DNA from: Polyporus tsugae
Lineage: Eukaryota; Basidiomycota; Agaricomycetes; Polyporales; Polyporaceae
NCBI GenBank assembly: GCA_024305745.1
Contig: JAHRBS010000002.1
Coordinates: forward strand, 744,001-808,000
Direction of reading: 5' to 3'
DNA length: 64,000 nucleotides
How positions within the stretch are numbered: the stretch's first letter is position 1; each line of letters begins with the position of its first letter. The notes beneath the pieces were generated by a model. That model searched no databases and was not told the DNA's origin. It saw only the letters and a list, made by a program, of their open reading frames with translations. Shown piece by piece: positions 11,988-23,094 of the stretch. The position numbers and the translations under genes are program-made.

Positions 11988-14582
11988 ATGTCCTGGGACC
12001 CTTCCTCGCATGACCGCATACGGTCCCCGACCCCGCTCTCCCAATGGCCGACGAAGGCGCAGGCTACCGCGAACAAGGGGAAGAAGCCCATTTATCCACA
12101 TCTCACGTGGGTGCGCGGACGCGACTCCAGTCCGACTTCCTTGGATTCGAATGCGTCGAGCCCGGAAAAACCGTCCCTGCTCGCGCGCATTTCGAGTCTG
12201 TCGTCCAATGGGCTCGGGGAGGACCCGCGCGCGAATGGTTCGGGAGATGTGGAGGGGGCAGATGCGCGTGGGCGGAGGGAGGTAGAAAAGATAGGTGAGG
12301 TTTCGCAGGTCGCGGATGAAAATTTGCAAGATGAGCTTCCAGCGCAGACGATCGCCGCTGGAGTGCAGATAAAAGCTGAGGAAACAGCGGTTACCATCCC
12401 TTCGCCTACCAGGAGTGAACTTTCGGGAGGAAGGAAGAGAGGATCGCGCTCTACTATCGATGTGGCAAGTATCTTCAATTATGTTTTGCGTCGCAGGAGC
12501 CAATTGACGGTTGTGCTAGTTCGGAGAACCGACTGTTCCCCTTCTTACTGAGAGACGTAATTCTATCACCGTCGTACCAAAGGAGGAAGAAATGCCTGTG
12601 GATTTCTCCAGCAATGGGATCATCGACGTCGACGCTTTTCTGGCCACGGTGTCTCCCACGAAACACAAACCACAACTTGTGTCCAGCCCTCCGCCCATGT
12701 CCCCCGTTCCTTACAGCGCTACGAATCAAACTCCTTCTCATGTTCCCACCAAGGTTGTACGCACATCTCCTGTGCCAGCATCCCGTACCAAGTCTACGCC
12801 TTTGCTTCAACCCTCACCTTATCCACAAGCCGTCCTCGACCAGTGCCGTAATATTCTAGTTCCGCTTGTGGAACGCAACGCGAAACTACGCAAGCCGGGC
12901 GTGGACGAGGAGGTGGTGAAAAGACGGGCGTTCGGGCTGCTTTCCGATAAACTTTGTGCGGACTTTATCAAGCTCGCTAAACAGGTGCGCGAGCAGATAT
13001 CTGTACAGGCGCCGCCGCAGCGCACACCTTCCACGGATGATGCCCAAGGACAGAAGCGCGGGAGGGGGGAGTCGTATGATTCACCGGGACCTCCACGAAA
13101 GGTCGTGAAGGTCGAGTCGCCGAAGAAGGTGGTCTTCGATGATGATGATATAGTTCTTACAACGCCTCCGAGTGCTCCTGCACCTGTTGCTCCCGCAGAA
13201 GACATACGGATGGACGAGGGTATTGAAAACATTTCTCTGGAACATCCTTCTGAGCCTCTTGTGTCTGGGACTGGTGTAGACGTCACTCTTCCGCCATCTT
13301 CTCGAGAACCATCAGCTGCGCTTCCTGGCTCTGGCTCGGGTGCAAATCGACATCTGAACATCAGCTCCACTGAGCGCGAGGCCAGGACGGGTACGGACAT
13401 GCCCCTACCACTCCAGGAAAATGCACCAGCATCGAGTTCGAACCACGTGGGAAGCGGCAGTCCCTCCGTACACGCGACCGTCGCCGCGCGCGATGAGGAA
13501 GACGAGGCTTCGCCTTCCTTCCCCGCGCCCACCCCCTCAAATATCGAGCCCGGCCCAGTGGCGTTCCCAGCGTCTCGCCCTTCCTCCCGCTCGCCATCTC
13601 CTTACGCGAACGCTAGCACAACCGACGTCGCGGCGGAAATCGGCACGACGACCCACGAGTCCGACCTGGACCACGCTGCATCAGATACGTCACGCCACGA
13701 CGCAGAGTCCGTCGCACGCATCTTGAACGCAGCCTCCGAGGACGAGCAAGTGGCGCACGCACCAGTCGACGATATGCGACACGAACAAAGCGCAGATATC
13801 CCAAAACCGCCGGTGTACCCTCCCTGTCTTGTCCCCGGCGTGTGGCAGGCCGTCATGGGCCAGCCGTCCGCGCGGATCGAGACGATTGACTTCTTTGTCG
13901 ACGATGCAACCGCTGATGCTATCGACCGGTGGTCGCGGAGACACGAGTCCTTTAGGTTCGTAGAACGCGGTGTTACTGTACCGTAAGATGTGCAGCCCTG
14001 ACCGAAGCTTGTCCGACAGCCTTAACGAGCGGCACGTGGTGGTCCGCCTTCTCTGCGTTCCGCACACGGCAGTGGAGGCGATCCTGCAGGACACCGGGAT
14101 GTCCCCGGAGGCGATCGCCAATGACTTATTCGACAGTGAGCCAGACTGGCCATCGTCGGGTCAGCTTGTCGTCGAGCTCAATTCCAAACCCGATTCCCAC
14201 GGGAATGCGTGGTTCGTGCAAAGTCCGGTAAGCACAAAGTCGCTCGTCTCCCGGAATAGCCATACTCAAGACTCCTTGAATGCAGACTCCATGGACCACG
14301 CATCTGGACATCACGTCGTACGTCCGGCGCGGTCATAATACCCTCCGCCTGATCCAGCTCGCGGGACTGTCCGACCGCCTGTTCGTCATCCACGCCGCGG
14401 AGCCGTCGGAGGATGAGAAGACGGCCGCCCACCTGCACCATCTGCAAAGCATTGTCTGGCTGAGCATCAAGACGAAATGGGCTCCGAGGAGCCCTCATTC
14501 AAGTCCCCGTATTTCGGTCGCGAAAACCAGCCCCAAGTCTCCTCCAGCCCCAGCATCTCCTGGAGAGAGCACGCCATCCTGA
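11988..14582 (+). CDS. Large disordered protein with novel C-terminal domain (paralogue A of convergent pair)
   Basis: I do not recognise this protein. Four exons (11988-12464, 12553-13955, 13996-14227, 14286-14582) give 802 residues with consistent phases 0, 2 and 0. Residues 1 to about 230 are Ser/Pro rich. A predicted helical segment follows (LDQCRNILVPLVERNAKLRKPG and onward to AKQVREQ), then about 300 residues of low-complexity acidic and Ser/Pro sequence with a basic KRGRGES patch. From about residue 600 a folded domain begins (IETIDFFVDDATADAIDRW, RHVVVRLLCVPHTAVEAI, HLDITSYVRRGHNTLRLIQL, DRLFVIHAAEP). The same pattern and intron positions recur in the opposite-strand gene at 15191-18550, so the two appear to be paralogues. 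The first intron has a GC donor. Nuclear localisation is plausible from the basic patch but unproven. Confidence 0.75.
12465..12552 (+). other. GC-AG intron
   Basis: The donor reads GTG|GCAAGT, the strong consensus for GC-type donors, and the acceptor is CTGAG|AGA. Removing these 88 bases joins two open frames in phase 0. No GT donor nearby gives a continuous frame, and without splicing the first frame stops at 12551. Confidence 0.7.
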
Positions 14583-15190
14583 ACGTCGATCGCCGTCTGA
14601 GTACATGGTTTCCCGATCCGCTGCTTTCCATCTATGGGCGCAAGTCCGAACCAACGCCGTCGGTCCGCCTCCAGGACATGCCGTCATGCTACTGCAGTGA
14701 CGACGTTCGGTTGCCCTCGCACTGCACGTTGACGGTGTGCTCTGTACCGCTGCCCGAAACATTTTGCGGCTCGGTGAGCTACCATCAGGGATGGCCAGCC
14801 AAGAACCAATGACGGAGTAGTAGTTGCCAGCCGTTGAGGATCAACTACGGGGGCTGGGAAATACCCGTTTGGACTCCGCAAGAACAATGGATTCCGCTGC
14901 ATACATTGACCATCGCATCCTGCACGCTCACAATCAGATTGTAACAACTGCAATATCCTTATTCATACCGCCATCATCATAATGCAATATGTTCTACGTA
15001 GTGACCAAACAACGTTGACAGAGCGGATACGAAAGCGCACAAGAAAGCGATGAAAGGGGCGGCTGGTTGAGGCTTACCCTGATAGTACACGAAGCATACT
15101 ACATACTACCCCGACTGTACATGATCTAAAGACATTGATAAGAGGTTTCGATTAACGAGCCATCAGACGTGCGCGCGACCCCATATGTAG
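14583..15190. other. Convergent 3' spacer between the paralogous pair
   Basis: About 0.6 kb between two stop codons. Open frames on both strands in 14480-14820 lack conserved motifs or splice continuity. The minus-strand gene has a strong donor (gtgagt) just before its apparent stop, so its last exon could extend to about 15100. No inverted repeat joining the two genes was seen. Confidence 0.45.
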
Positions 15191-18100
15191 CTAACTGTGA
15201 CTCACGACGTTCCCCACCGGGATCGCAACCAACTTCGGCTGGGTCAGGTTGAACCTCCCCAAACCCTCTATCCAATTCTCCAACGCCCGTTCGCGGTCGC
15301 GGGTGGTCTGAAGCGCCGCCAGCTGTGCTGTCGTGGGGTGGTGCAGCACGACGGCGAAGATCCGGTCCGAGTGGTCGCGGAGCTGGAACAGATAGAGGGT
15401 ATTCTCGGCTGGGTGTACTCCGCACTCTCCAAGATCCACGGGCTTGTGGATGGTGTCCTGGCGGGGACATGTCGGCGAGCGGACGGAGACGGCAAATAAA
15501 CACGACTTACGAATCCGAACGGCGGTGCGACGTTGATGCTACGTGGCGGGCCGTGTTCGCCGGAGACGTCGAGGACGACATACACGGAAGCGTCTTGTGG
15601 CCAAGGGCTCGGTCGCCCGAAGCCGACGACGTCGAGCTCGCCTTGTTCCGCATCCGGCTCGCATTCGAATGCTTGCGCGCACTGTTCGAGAGGGTATGAA
15701 ACAAGCGATACACACATGCTCGTCGAGAGGTCCCTAATGCACCAGGTAACGGGCACTTGGTGAATAATGATAAAAATGCATTTTGGACCACATACCTGGT
15801 GGTCTTTTCCCGATTGTTCCATCGTGCGACTTGGACCACCTCTTCCTCCGTGAGAGTGAAGTGTAGCTCGACTGGTTCCTGCGAAGACGTATGCGAGGGA
15901 TGGCCGCGCTCGAGACTAAGAAGTCTGATCATGTTGAACTCGAATGGTGACAATTGGGGGTTCATATCCTCCATATCCTGCTCCTGTGGCTCAGCAGGCA
16001 TGGTTGCGGGAAGATCAGGGAGTGAGGCAGGGACACCCTCAGCTATCACGAGATAATTAGTATGACTTTCTAAAGCAAAGTTTCAAAGTGGACGAACTAA
16101 CCCTTGTGTGTATGATTGTCCAATGTTGCAATGCCATTGACCTTGGCGCCATCCAGCACCTCCGACTCAAGGACAATGCCTTTTGGCTCCGGATATGTGA
16201 GACTCGTCTCCACGGGAGCACCATCTGGGGCCAGCGAGGCTTCTCCCATCTCAACATCATCATCATCAAAAGGAAGGTCTTGCGCCTGAGATGGTTCTTC
16301 CACTGGGATCTCACCCTGCTTTGCAACCTCCTCCTGGTTTGGCACCTCCAAAGGTGCGTGTGCTTGACTGATACCATTTGGCTCGGGCTGGAGAGCGGCG
16401 TCTACCTCTATCGCATCGAGCGAAGCAGCAATGGCCACCGTATCCTCCAACACCGCGTCAGGTAGACGATCCGGTGTCTCTGTTTGTGCTCCTTCTCCAG
16501 AAACAACAGCGCTGTCCGATTCAGACAGAACTTCAGGCGCGGGTTCTCCATCCTTTGGAGGGAGGTCGGATGGTGGGACGCTCACTATATGTGGGGGTGT
16601 TGGTTCTGGAGGCGGAGTATTGACTATCGACTGGGCCTCCGGCTCCGATACCCGTTCGTCGTCCTTGTAGGTCCCAGAAGTACTTGATTGATCATCCGCA
16701 GCAGCTCCTGAGCCTAGTCTCTCCCCGCGCTCTTCCTTAATAGGCACGTTGACGGGAAGAAATTTCAAGCCTGGAGGACCCTTCCGCCTTTTCTTCTTTT
16801 TCTTGGTAGACAAAGGAGAAGGCAGGACCTCGCCGGAGGGGGGAAGCGCGGCCACAGCGTGTTCTGAGATTTCCGGCTTTGTCTCCGCTGTATCCGATTC
16901 GGCAGCAGCAACAGGCGGTGTTGGCGACGTTCGGCGTCGTGTGATGGAAGGCGATAGTATTGAAGGAGACTGGGGAGGAGAATGCGATGTGGAGGCACCT
17001 TGGGTTGTCCCGACGTCAGCTTCGTCGTCCGGTGCCTTGCGCTTCAAAGACGACTTCGCAGCGACCTGTAGTGACCCGGAGGGGGATCGGGATCTAGGAG
17101 CAACAAGCTCCTGCGAGGGCACGGAAGGTGAGCGCGAAGGAACGGCAGTCTTGGGATCCGGCACGGGAGTCTTTGCATCCTGCACGGCACTTAACGGGCC
17201 AGCTTCTAGAGCAGTACCAGCTTCGGTTAACTCTGGTACTGAGATGGGAGGTCCCAGAGGTTTCATAGGCGTCGGCTCCGTGACTCGCACATCCGGTACC
17301 TCGGTCACCGGGGTGACTGGCGCCGACGTGACTTCCATCGGAGTTGTCGGCAGAGGCGGTTCCTGAGCCTGGGGAGGACGCGTGTGTTTGAACCATTTGA
17401 CATCCTCCTCGAGAACATCGCTGAAATCGAATTTCCTCTTCTTTGCCTTCGGACGAGTGCTCTGCGACGCCATAGTATCGATCGTGGGAGAAGTCGCCAC
17501 CGGCGATGGGGAAACCGCAGGAGCAGTGACCTGACCTGCCTCGGGGATACTCGGCGGAGTAGTTCGGGGTGGAAAATCCTGCAAACGGATATCTGGCCTT
17601 CCTGGCAACTTGATGGTGAGACTACTGGTTCCGTTGCTGAGGAATCGAAGGGGACGGTCTGCCGCCTTCCGCGCCGGATTCGGAAGTTGGGTGACAGTTG
17701 ACTGCGTCACGGAGCCGTCAATGGGGGATGCCTGCGCAATGGGGGTAGGCTGCTGTGGGGCGACCGGACTTTGGACGGGGGGCGACAGCGGGGTTGTTCG
17801 AGTTGTGGCGATAGACCTGCTGGCAATATAAGCACATTCCGCAATACACATTCACACGAGGTGGGCATAAATCGCGTGCTCGGTCCGGGATCTTGCACTA
17901 TGTGAAATAGATACTGACGGTGTTGTTGAACTACGGCGGACCAGCGGCTGCTGCGACAAGAAGTTGTCAACGTCGTCACAAATCGTCTGGATAAGAACAC
18001 GGAGACGCACTTGATGGATAGCACGAGGCGGTATCGTGTAGGTAAGTGAATGGTAAAAGACAAGGGGTGCTTATATGCTCACTTTGGAGAGATAGCTCCG

Positions 18101-18550
18101 AAAACAGCAGGTAGAAAGGCACCACGGTCCGAACGAGCTTCATGAACGGCTCTGCGAAAGGGCGTACGTCGTCATCCATTCTTGAAACGTGAAACGGGAG
18201 GTTCGCGTGAGGACTGTGGCGCCGTACGGCGTTATGTGCGGCCTGTACACTCTTGTCATCGAAGGTTCGTCTATGCAGTGGTCGATGGAAGACATACCTC
18301 TAATAACTCAACGATCTGGAGAGTCGGAAAACGATCAGGCGATCGACTTGCATCAGGAAGGAGGAGAACTGACCTTTGGGCGCGCTTTCGGATAATATGC
18401 CTTGTCCACCTTGAGCCAATTAGCCAGCTTGTCTGCGGTTGTCCCGAACTCGGGCGCGGTCCCGGTAGAGAAAGTGTTGAGAAACATGGGGAAGAGCTGG
18501 TCATTGTTTCTCTCGGCCCTCTTGGTCTTGGATTGGGGTTTTGTGGCCAT
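15191..18550 (-). CDS. Large disordered protein with novel C-terminal domain (paralogue B of convergent pair)
   Basis: I do not recognise this protein. It starts at the ATG ending at 18550 (MATKPQSKTKRAERNNDQ) with a helical N-terminal region that continues through three introns (DKLANWLKVDKAYY, IVELLE, MKLVRTVVPFYLLFSELSL, ICDDVDNFLSQQPL). A 580-residue low-complexity exon (about 16070-17830) is rich in Pro, Ser and Thr, with basic patches KKKKKRRKG and RPKAKKRKFDF that look like nuclear signals. The C-terminal domain (EPVELHFTLTEEEVVQVARW, MCVSLVSYPLEQCAQAF, PVDLGECGVHPAENTLYLFQL, DRIFAVVLHHP) matches that of the plus-strand gene at 11988-14582. Introns at 15734-15795 (phase 2) and 15458-15510 (phase 0) sit at the same places as in that gene. 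The exact 3' end is uncertain. The 5' end shares a 369-bp promoter region with PIM1. Confidence 0.72.
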
Positions 18551-18919
18551 GAACGAGGTTCACGAGGATATTGAGAAATGCATGAGCGTGCTGCATGTAG
18601 AGCGAGTTGGTTGATGGCGGCAGCCGCAGGCCACCGTGTCGGGCATCCACCTCACCGTCCTCAGCTTTTGCACCCTGACATTCCCTTGTACGCGCTTACG
18701 TAATGCCCGCTGACAAATCCCAACATGCATCTTATCAGATAAAATCACGCCATATCTTATCCGACGGTGACGCGTCACGTCTCTCCCGGAGCCGCGAGGC
18801 TTAGGATTTGCTCACCGTTCTCCTCGTCACTCCCTTCCTTCCCCTTGTCCCCCGCTACCCCCCTGCCTGCTGACGACTTCCATCTTTGGTAACCTCAGGC
18901 AGGTTTGCCCCCGCAGCCC
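18551..18919. promoter_or_regulatory. Bidirectional promoter region, paralogue B / PIM1
   Basis: Only 369 bp separate two divergent start codons, so both promoters must fit or overlap here. A pyrimidine-rich tract at about 18805-18870 (ctcctcgtcactcccttcc and following) lies directly upstream of PIM1, as is usual for fungal transcription starts. No TATA box was found. Confidence 0.55.
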
Positions 18920-21900
18920 ATGAACTTCTTCGGAGGCCTAAGAGCGGCAGCAAGCTCCTCTACGCGAACATGTAGTCGGCGCATATGCGACCCGGGTCCG
19001 TCCAGGCTGGCAGGGCTTGCGGCAGGACCCTCGCGACTCGCGTTTTGCGGCTCATATAAACCCCCAGCCATACGCAGGACGTTTTACTCCTCCACGGTCG
19101 CAGACTACACACCCACAGCCGCAATACGTTTCCCGCGTTGGGTCAATTCAAGGCTTGGTGCACGCGACCCGAAGGAGGAGGATGCTGAGTCCCAAACCGA
19201 CACCCCTCAGTCCACCGTTCGTCTGGATAGCCCAGAGGATGGTCAGTCTGCTCCTCCTGCATCAGCGCCGCCCTCAACACCGCCATCGTCATCCTCTTCA
19301 TCCGGCGATGGTTCCGACAGCTCAAGTTCAGACGCACCCCCTCCTACACCTCCTCAAGAGAATCCGCCCCAACCGCAGACGTCGATATCCAAACAGTCTG
19401 TCCCGGAAAACTACCCTCAGGTTCTCGCTCTCCCTATCGCCCGCCGCCCTCTTTTCCCCGGTTTCTACAAGGCAGTCGTCATTCGAAACCCTGCTGTTGT
19501 TTCCGCAATCAAGGAGATGATGCGTCGCGGCCAGCCCTACCTCGGTGCCTTCCTGCTCAAGGATGACAACGCGGACAGCGACATCATTACGGACGTCAAC
19601 TCGGTACACCCCGTCGGAGTCTTCGCGCAAATTACCAGCGTGTTCACTGCGCAGGGAAGCAAGGAGGACGACAAGGAGGAAGGTCTTACGGCTGTGCTTT
19701 ATCCTCACCGTCGTATTCGCATCACGGACCTCGTTAAGAACGGGAACGCGATGGTCGAGTCGGCAGAGGGCGAGACGGCAGAGATTGTCTCCGCTGATGG
19801 TGAGGCTTCGCTTCCTACGCCGCCCCCGGAACGAGATGGCCTCCCCATGACTCTGCAGACCTCGTTCCTCGAGAAGTACGCCGTGTCTGTCGTCAACGTG
19901 GACAACCTCGCGACACAGGCCTACAGCAAGGACGACCAGTACATCCGCGCGTTCATGTCCGAGATCGTCTCCGTGTTCAAGGACATCGCGCAGCTCAACC
20001 CGCTGTTCCGGGACCAGATCGCCAACTTCTCGATCAACCAAGTCGCGTCGAACGTCTTTGACGAGCCCGATAAGCTCGCCGATTTTGCGGCTGCTGTCTC
20101 TACCGGCGAACCGAACGAGCTCCAGGATGTCCTTGAGAGCCTTGTCGTCGACGACCGTCTGCGCAAGGCCCTCCTCGTTCTCAAGAAGGAGCTTATCAAC
20201 GCTCAGTTGCAGAGCAAGCTTGCTCGCGACGTAGATAGCAAGATCGCCAAGCGCCAGCGCGAGTACTACCTCATGGAACAACTCAAGGGCATCAAGAAGG
20301 AGCTCGGCATGGAGTCGGACGGCAAAGACAAGCTCATCGAGAAGTTCAAGGAACGTGCAGCGCAACTGAAGATGCCGGAAGGTGTGCGCAAGGTTTTTGA
20401 TGAGGAGCTGAACAAGCTCATGCACCTTGAGCCCGCTGCGTCCGAGGCTAACGTCACCCGTAACTACCTGGAATGGCTTACTCAGGTATGTGCTTCCAAC
20501 CTCCGATTTCTCGGAGGTGCCTGGCTGACAAAGAAAGTTCTAGATTCCTTGGGGTCAGCACTCACGCGAGAACTACTCGATCGCCAATGCGCAGAAAGTT
20601 CTTGACGAGGATCATTACGGTCTCAAGGACGTCAAGGATCGTATCCTCGAGTTCCTCGCGGTTGGCAAGCTCCGCGGTACGGTTGAAGGCAAGATCATCT
20701 GCCTCGTTGGTCCTCCGGGTGTGGGGAAGACGTCCATTGGCAAGTCGATCGCTCGCGCGCTCAACAGGCAGTTCTTCCGTTTCTCTGTCGGCGGTCTGAC
20801 GGACGTCGCGGAGATCAAGGGTCACAGGCGTACCTATGTCGGGTACGTAATGGGATCCGTCCTGACTTCGTAGGGAGCGCGACTGAAAGTTGATCGTGTT
20901 TAGAGCGCTCCCTGGAAAGATCATTCAGGCATTGAAGCGCGTCGGTACTGAGAATCCTCTTGTGCTCATCGACGAGGTTGACAAGATTGGTCGCGGACAC
21001 AATGGCGATCCTGCGAGTGCCCTTCTCGAGATGCTCGACCCCGAGCAGAACACCGCATTCCTGGACCACTAGTGCGTTGTTCTTCCTCACATCGCTTGTC
21101 GTTGACTTACCGTTCGCCGGCCAGCATGGATGTCCCCGTCGACCTTTCCCGCGTCCTCTTCGTCTGCACGGCTAACATGCTGGACACGATCCCTGCACCA
21201 TTGTTGGATCGTATGGAGGTCCTCGAAGTTAGCGGATACGTCTCGGAGGAGAAAGCTCAGATTGCGTCGCGTTATCTCGGACCTCAGGCAAAGGAAGCTT
21301 CCGGTCTTAAGGAGGCGGACGTGACCCTCGACCCGGCTGCGGTGGACGTGCTCATCAAGTACTACTGCCGCGAAAGCGGTGTTCGTAACTTGAAGAAGCA
21401 CATCGACAAGGTATTTGATTTTAGTTATTCTCAGAATCGTTTACCGACGTGTTATCTATGATCAGATCTACCGCAAGGCCGCTCTGAAGATCGTCCAGGA
21501 TCTCGGCGAGGACGTCTTCCCTGAACCTGCTGTAACCGCTCCCGGTGCTGAGGCGACTGCTTCTACCGACGACGCCGCCGTCAAGTCTCAGTCTGAGCTT
21601 GCAGAGACCACAACGACCATCGAGAAGCAGGACCCTCCCGTCAACAACCCGGCGGCACCCGAGACGTCGACTCCCCACACGTCCGCCAACGACAATGACG
21701 CGGATCGCGTTGTCACTACAGCGGAGCGCAAGCCGACGAATGTGCCCGACAGCGTGCACGTCGCCATCACGCCTGACAACCTGAAGGAGTACGTTGGTCC
21801 TCCGGTATACCAGAAGGATCGGTTGTACGTCGAGGCACCTCCTGCTGGTGTCAGTACGGGTCTTGGGTATCTGGGCAATGGTTCGGGAGCTGTCATGCCC

Positions 21901-22546
21901 ATTGAGGCTCTGGTGAGTGCTATGTTTCGTCACTTTGAAGCCACATTCTGACGGGTGTTTCAGACGATGCCCGGTAAGGGTGGCCTCCAGTTGACGGGCA
22001 AGCTTGGCGAAGTCATCAGGGAGAGCGCAAACATCGCGCTTTCTTGGGTGAAGAGCCACGCATACGAGCTGGGCATCACCAAGTCGCCGGACGAGCAATT
22101 CCTTACTGATCGGGATATCCATCTCCACATGCCCGAAGGCAGCATCGGAAAGGAGGGCCCGAGCGCTGGCACAGCGATCCTCACGGCGTTCGTTTCGTTG
22201 TTCACGAAGACCAGGGTCAACCCCGACATCGGTATGTTCAATGTTTAGGTCGAGCACCACATGTTGCTAACTAGATGTCATTCTAGCTATGACGGGTGAG
22301 ATCTCGCTCGTGGGTATGGTGCTGCCGGTCGGCGGCCTGAAGGAAAAGATTCTCGCGGCGCACCGCGCAGGCATCAAGACCATCCTGGCGCCGGCGGGCA
22401 ACCGCCAGGACATCGAGGAGAACGTTCCCGATAGCGTCAAGACGGGCATTCGCTTCGTCTACGTTGAGAACGTCCAGGAGGTCCTCCATGAGGTCTTCCG
22501 TGGCGAAGCCACTGCAGAGCGCTGGAAGGACACCCTCTCCCTGTGA
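18920..22546 (+). CDS. PIM1: Mitochondrial Lon protease (PIM1 type)
   Basis: ATP-dependent serine protease of the mitochondrial matrix that degrades damaged proteins and supports mtDNA upkeep. The start [20 protein letters not shown] is an Arg/Ser-rich presequence. An acidic Ser/Pro linker follows, then the Lon substrate-binding domain from [19 protein letters not shown]. The AAA+ module has Walker A GPPGVGKT, Walker [11 protein letters not shown] and the sensor and arginine region [16 protein letters not shown]. The protease domain has the catalytic Ser in [10 protein letters not shown] and the catalytic Lys in [15 protein letters not shown] 90-residue low-complexity insertion separates ATPase and protease domains, as in yeast Pim1. 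Six short introns (20486-20543, near 20842-20902, 21071-21124, 21412-21465, 21913-21963, 22231-22287) restore one frame of about 1,095 residues, and the protein ends DTLSL. All key residues are present. The ATG at 18920 is the first in frame. Confidence 0.96.
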
Positions 22547-23022
22547 AACCAACCCTCGAGGTGAATTCTTTCTCTGGAGGCATCGGGGGTCACTGTGGCT
22601 TGCATTTCTCTCTGCATGCGTCTTTACTGGGGATCAGCGTCGCCAGTCCGGGTGGGCGCAACGTTGTTGCTCGCTCGACGATTGATGTTACTTTGTGGAG
22701 GAGGATCTTTATTCTTACGTATCACTACTGTCCCTAATTGGCATCACCGTCTCAGCATAGAGCAGGTCCCCGATACACACTATACACATACGCCACCTGT
22801 ATATTATCACGCTGCACGCTTTCAACTCCAGCTCACGATGTTTTCGTTGCGTTGTTTCTGTGTGTGCTTTCGCGTGTGGTTTGAAGACATTCCATGCGCC
22901 TTGGTATCACTGGAGAAGTATTGATTCCGGGCCCTCCTCATCCCCGCAGTGTTCCTGACCTAAACCCGCTTGAGCAAGCCTGGAAAGTGGCGTATAGCTG
23001 TGCAAAGTTGGGCTAGACATAA
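22547..23022. other. 3' flank of PIM1
   Basis: Probable 3' UTR and spacer, T-rich in places, up to the tRNA. No gene is seen. Confidence 0.5.
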
Positions 23023-23094
23023 GCCATCGTGGCGCAATGGTAGCGCATCACCTTCCTAAGGTGGGGGTTGCGGGTTCGATCCCCGTCGGTGGTA
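23023..23094 (+). tRNA. tRNA-Arg (anticodon CCU)
   Basis: The 72 bases fold as a cloverleaf. The acceptor stem pairs gccatcg with cggtggt, with G-U pairs at positions 1 and 5 and discriminator A. The D arm is gcgc-aatggta-gcgc. The anticodon stem is tcacc/ggtgg with loop ttCCTaa. The T arm is gcggg-ttcgatc-cccgt. The CCT anticodon reads AGG codons for arginine. The internal B box gggttcgatcc is canonical. There is no intron, and CCA is not encoded, as expected for a nuclear gene. Confidence 0.93.

Noticed and set aside
14477..14812. Plus-strand frame of 111 codons overlapping the end of paralogue A
   Set aside because: It overlaps the coding end in another frame and carries no recognised motif. 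An SP-RING was looked for because of the PINIT-like hint and is absent.
19328..20425. 365-codon antisense frame opposite PIM1
   Set aside because: It is the mirror of a codon-biased coding exon. The sense strand encodes conserved Lon sequence.
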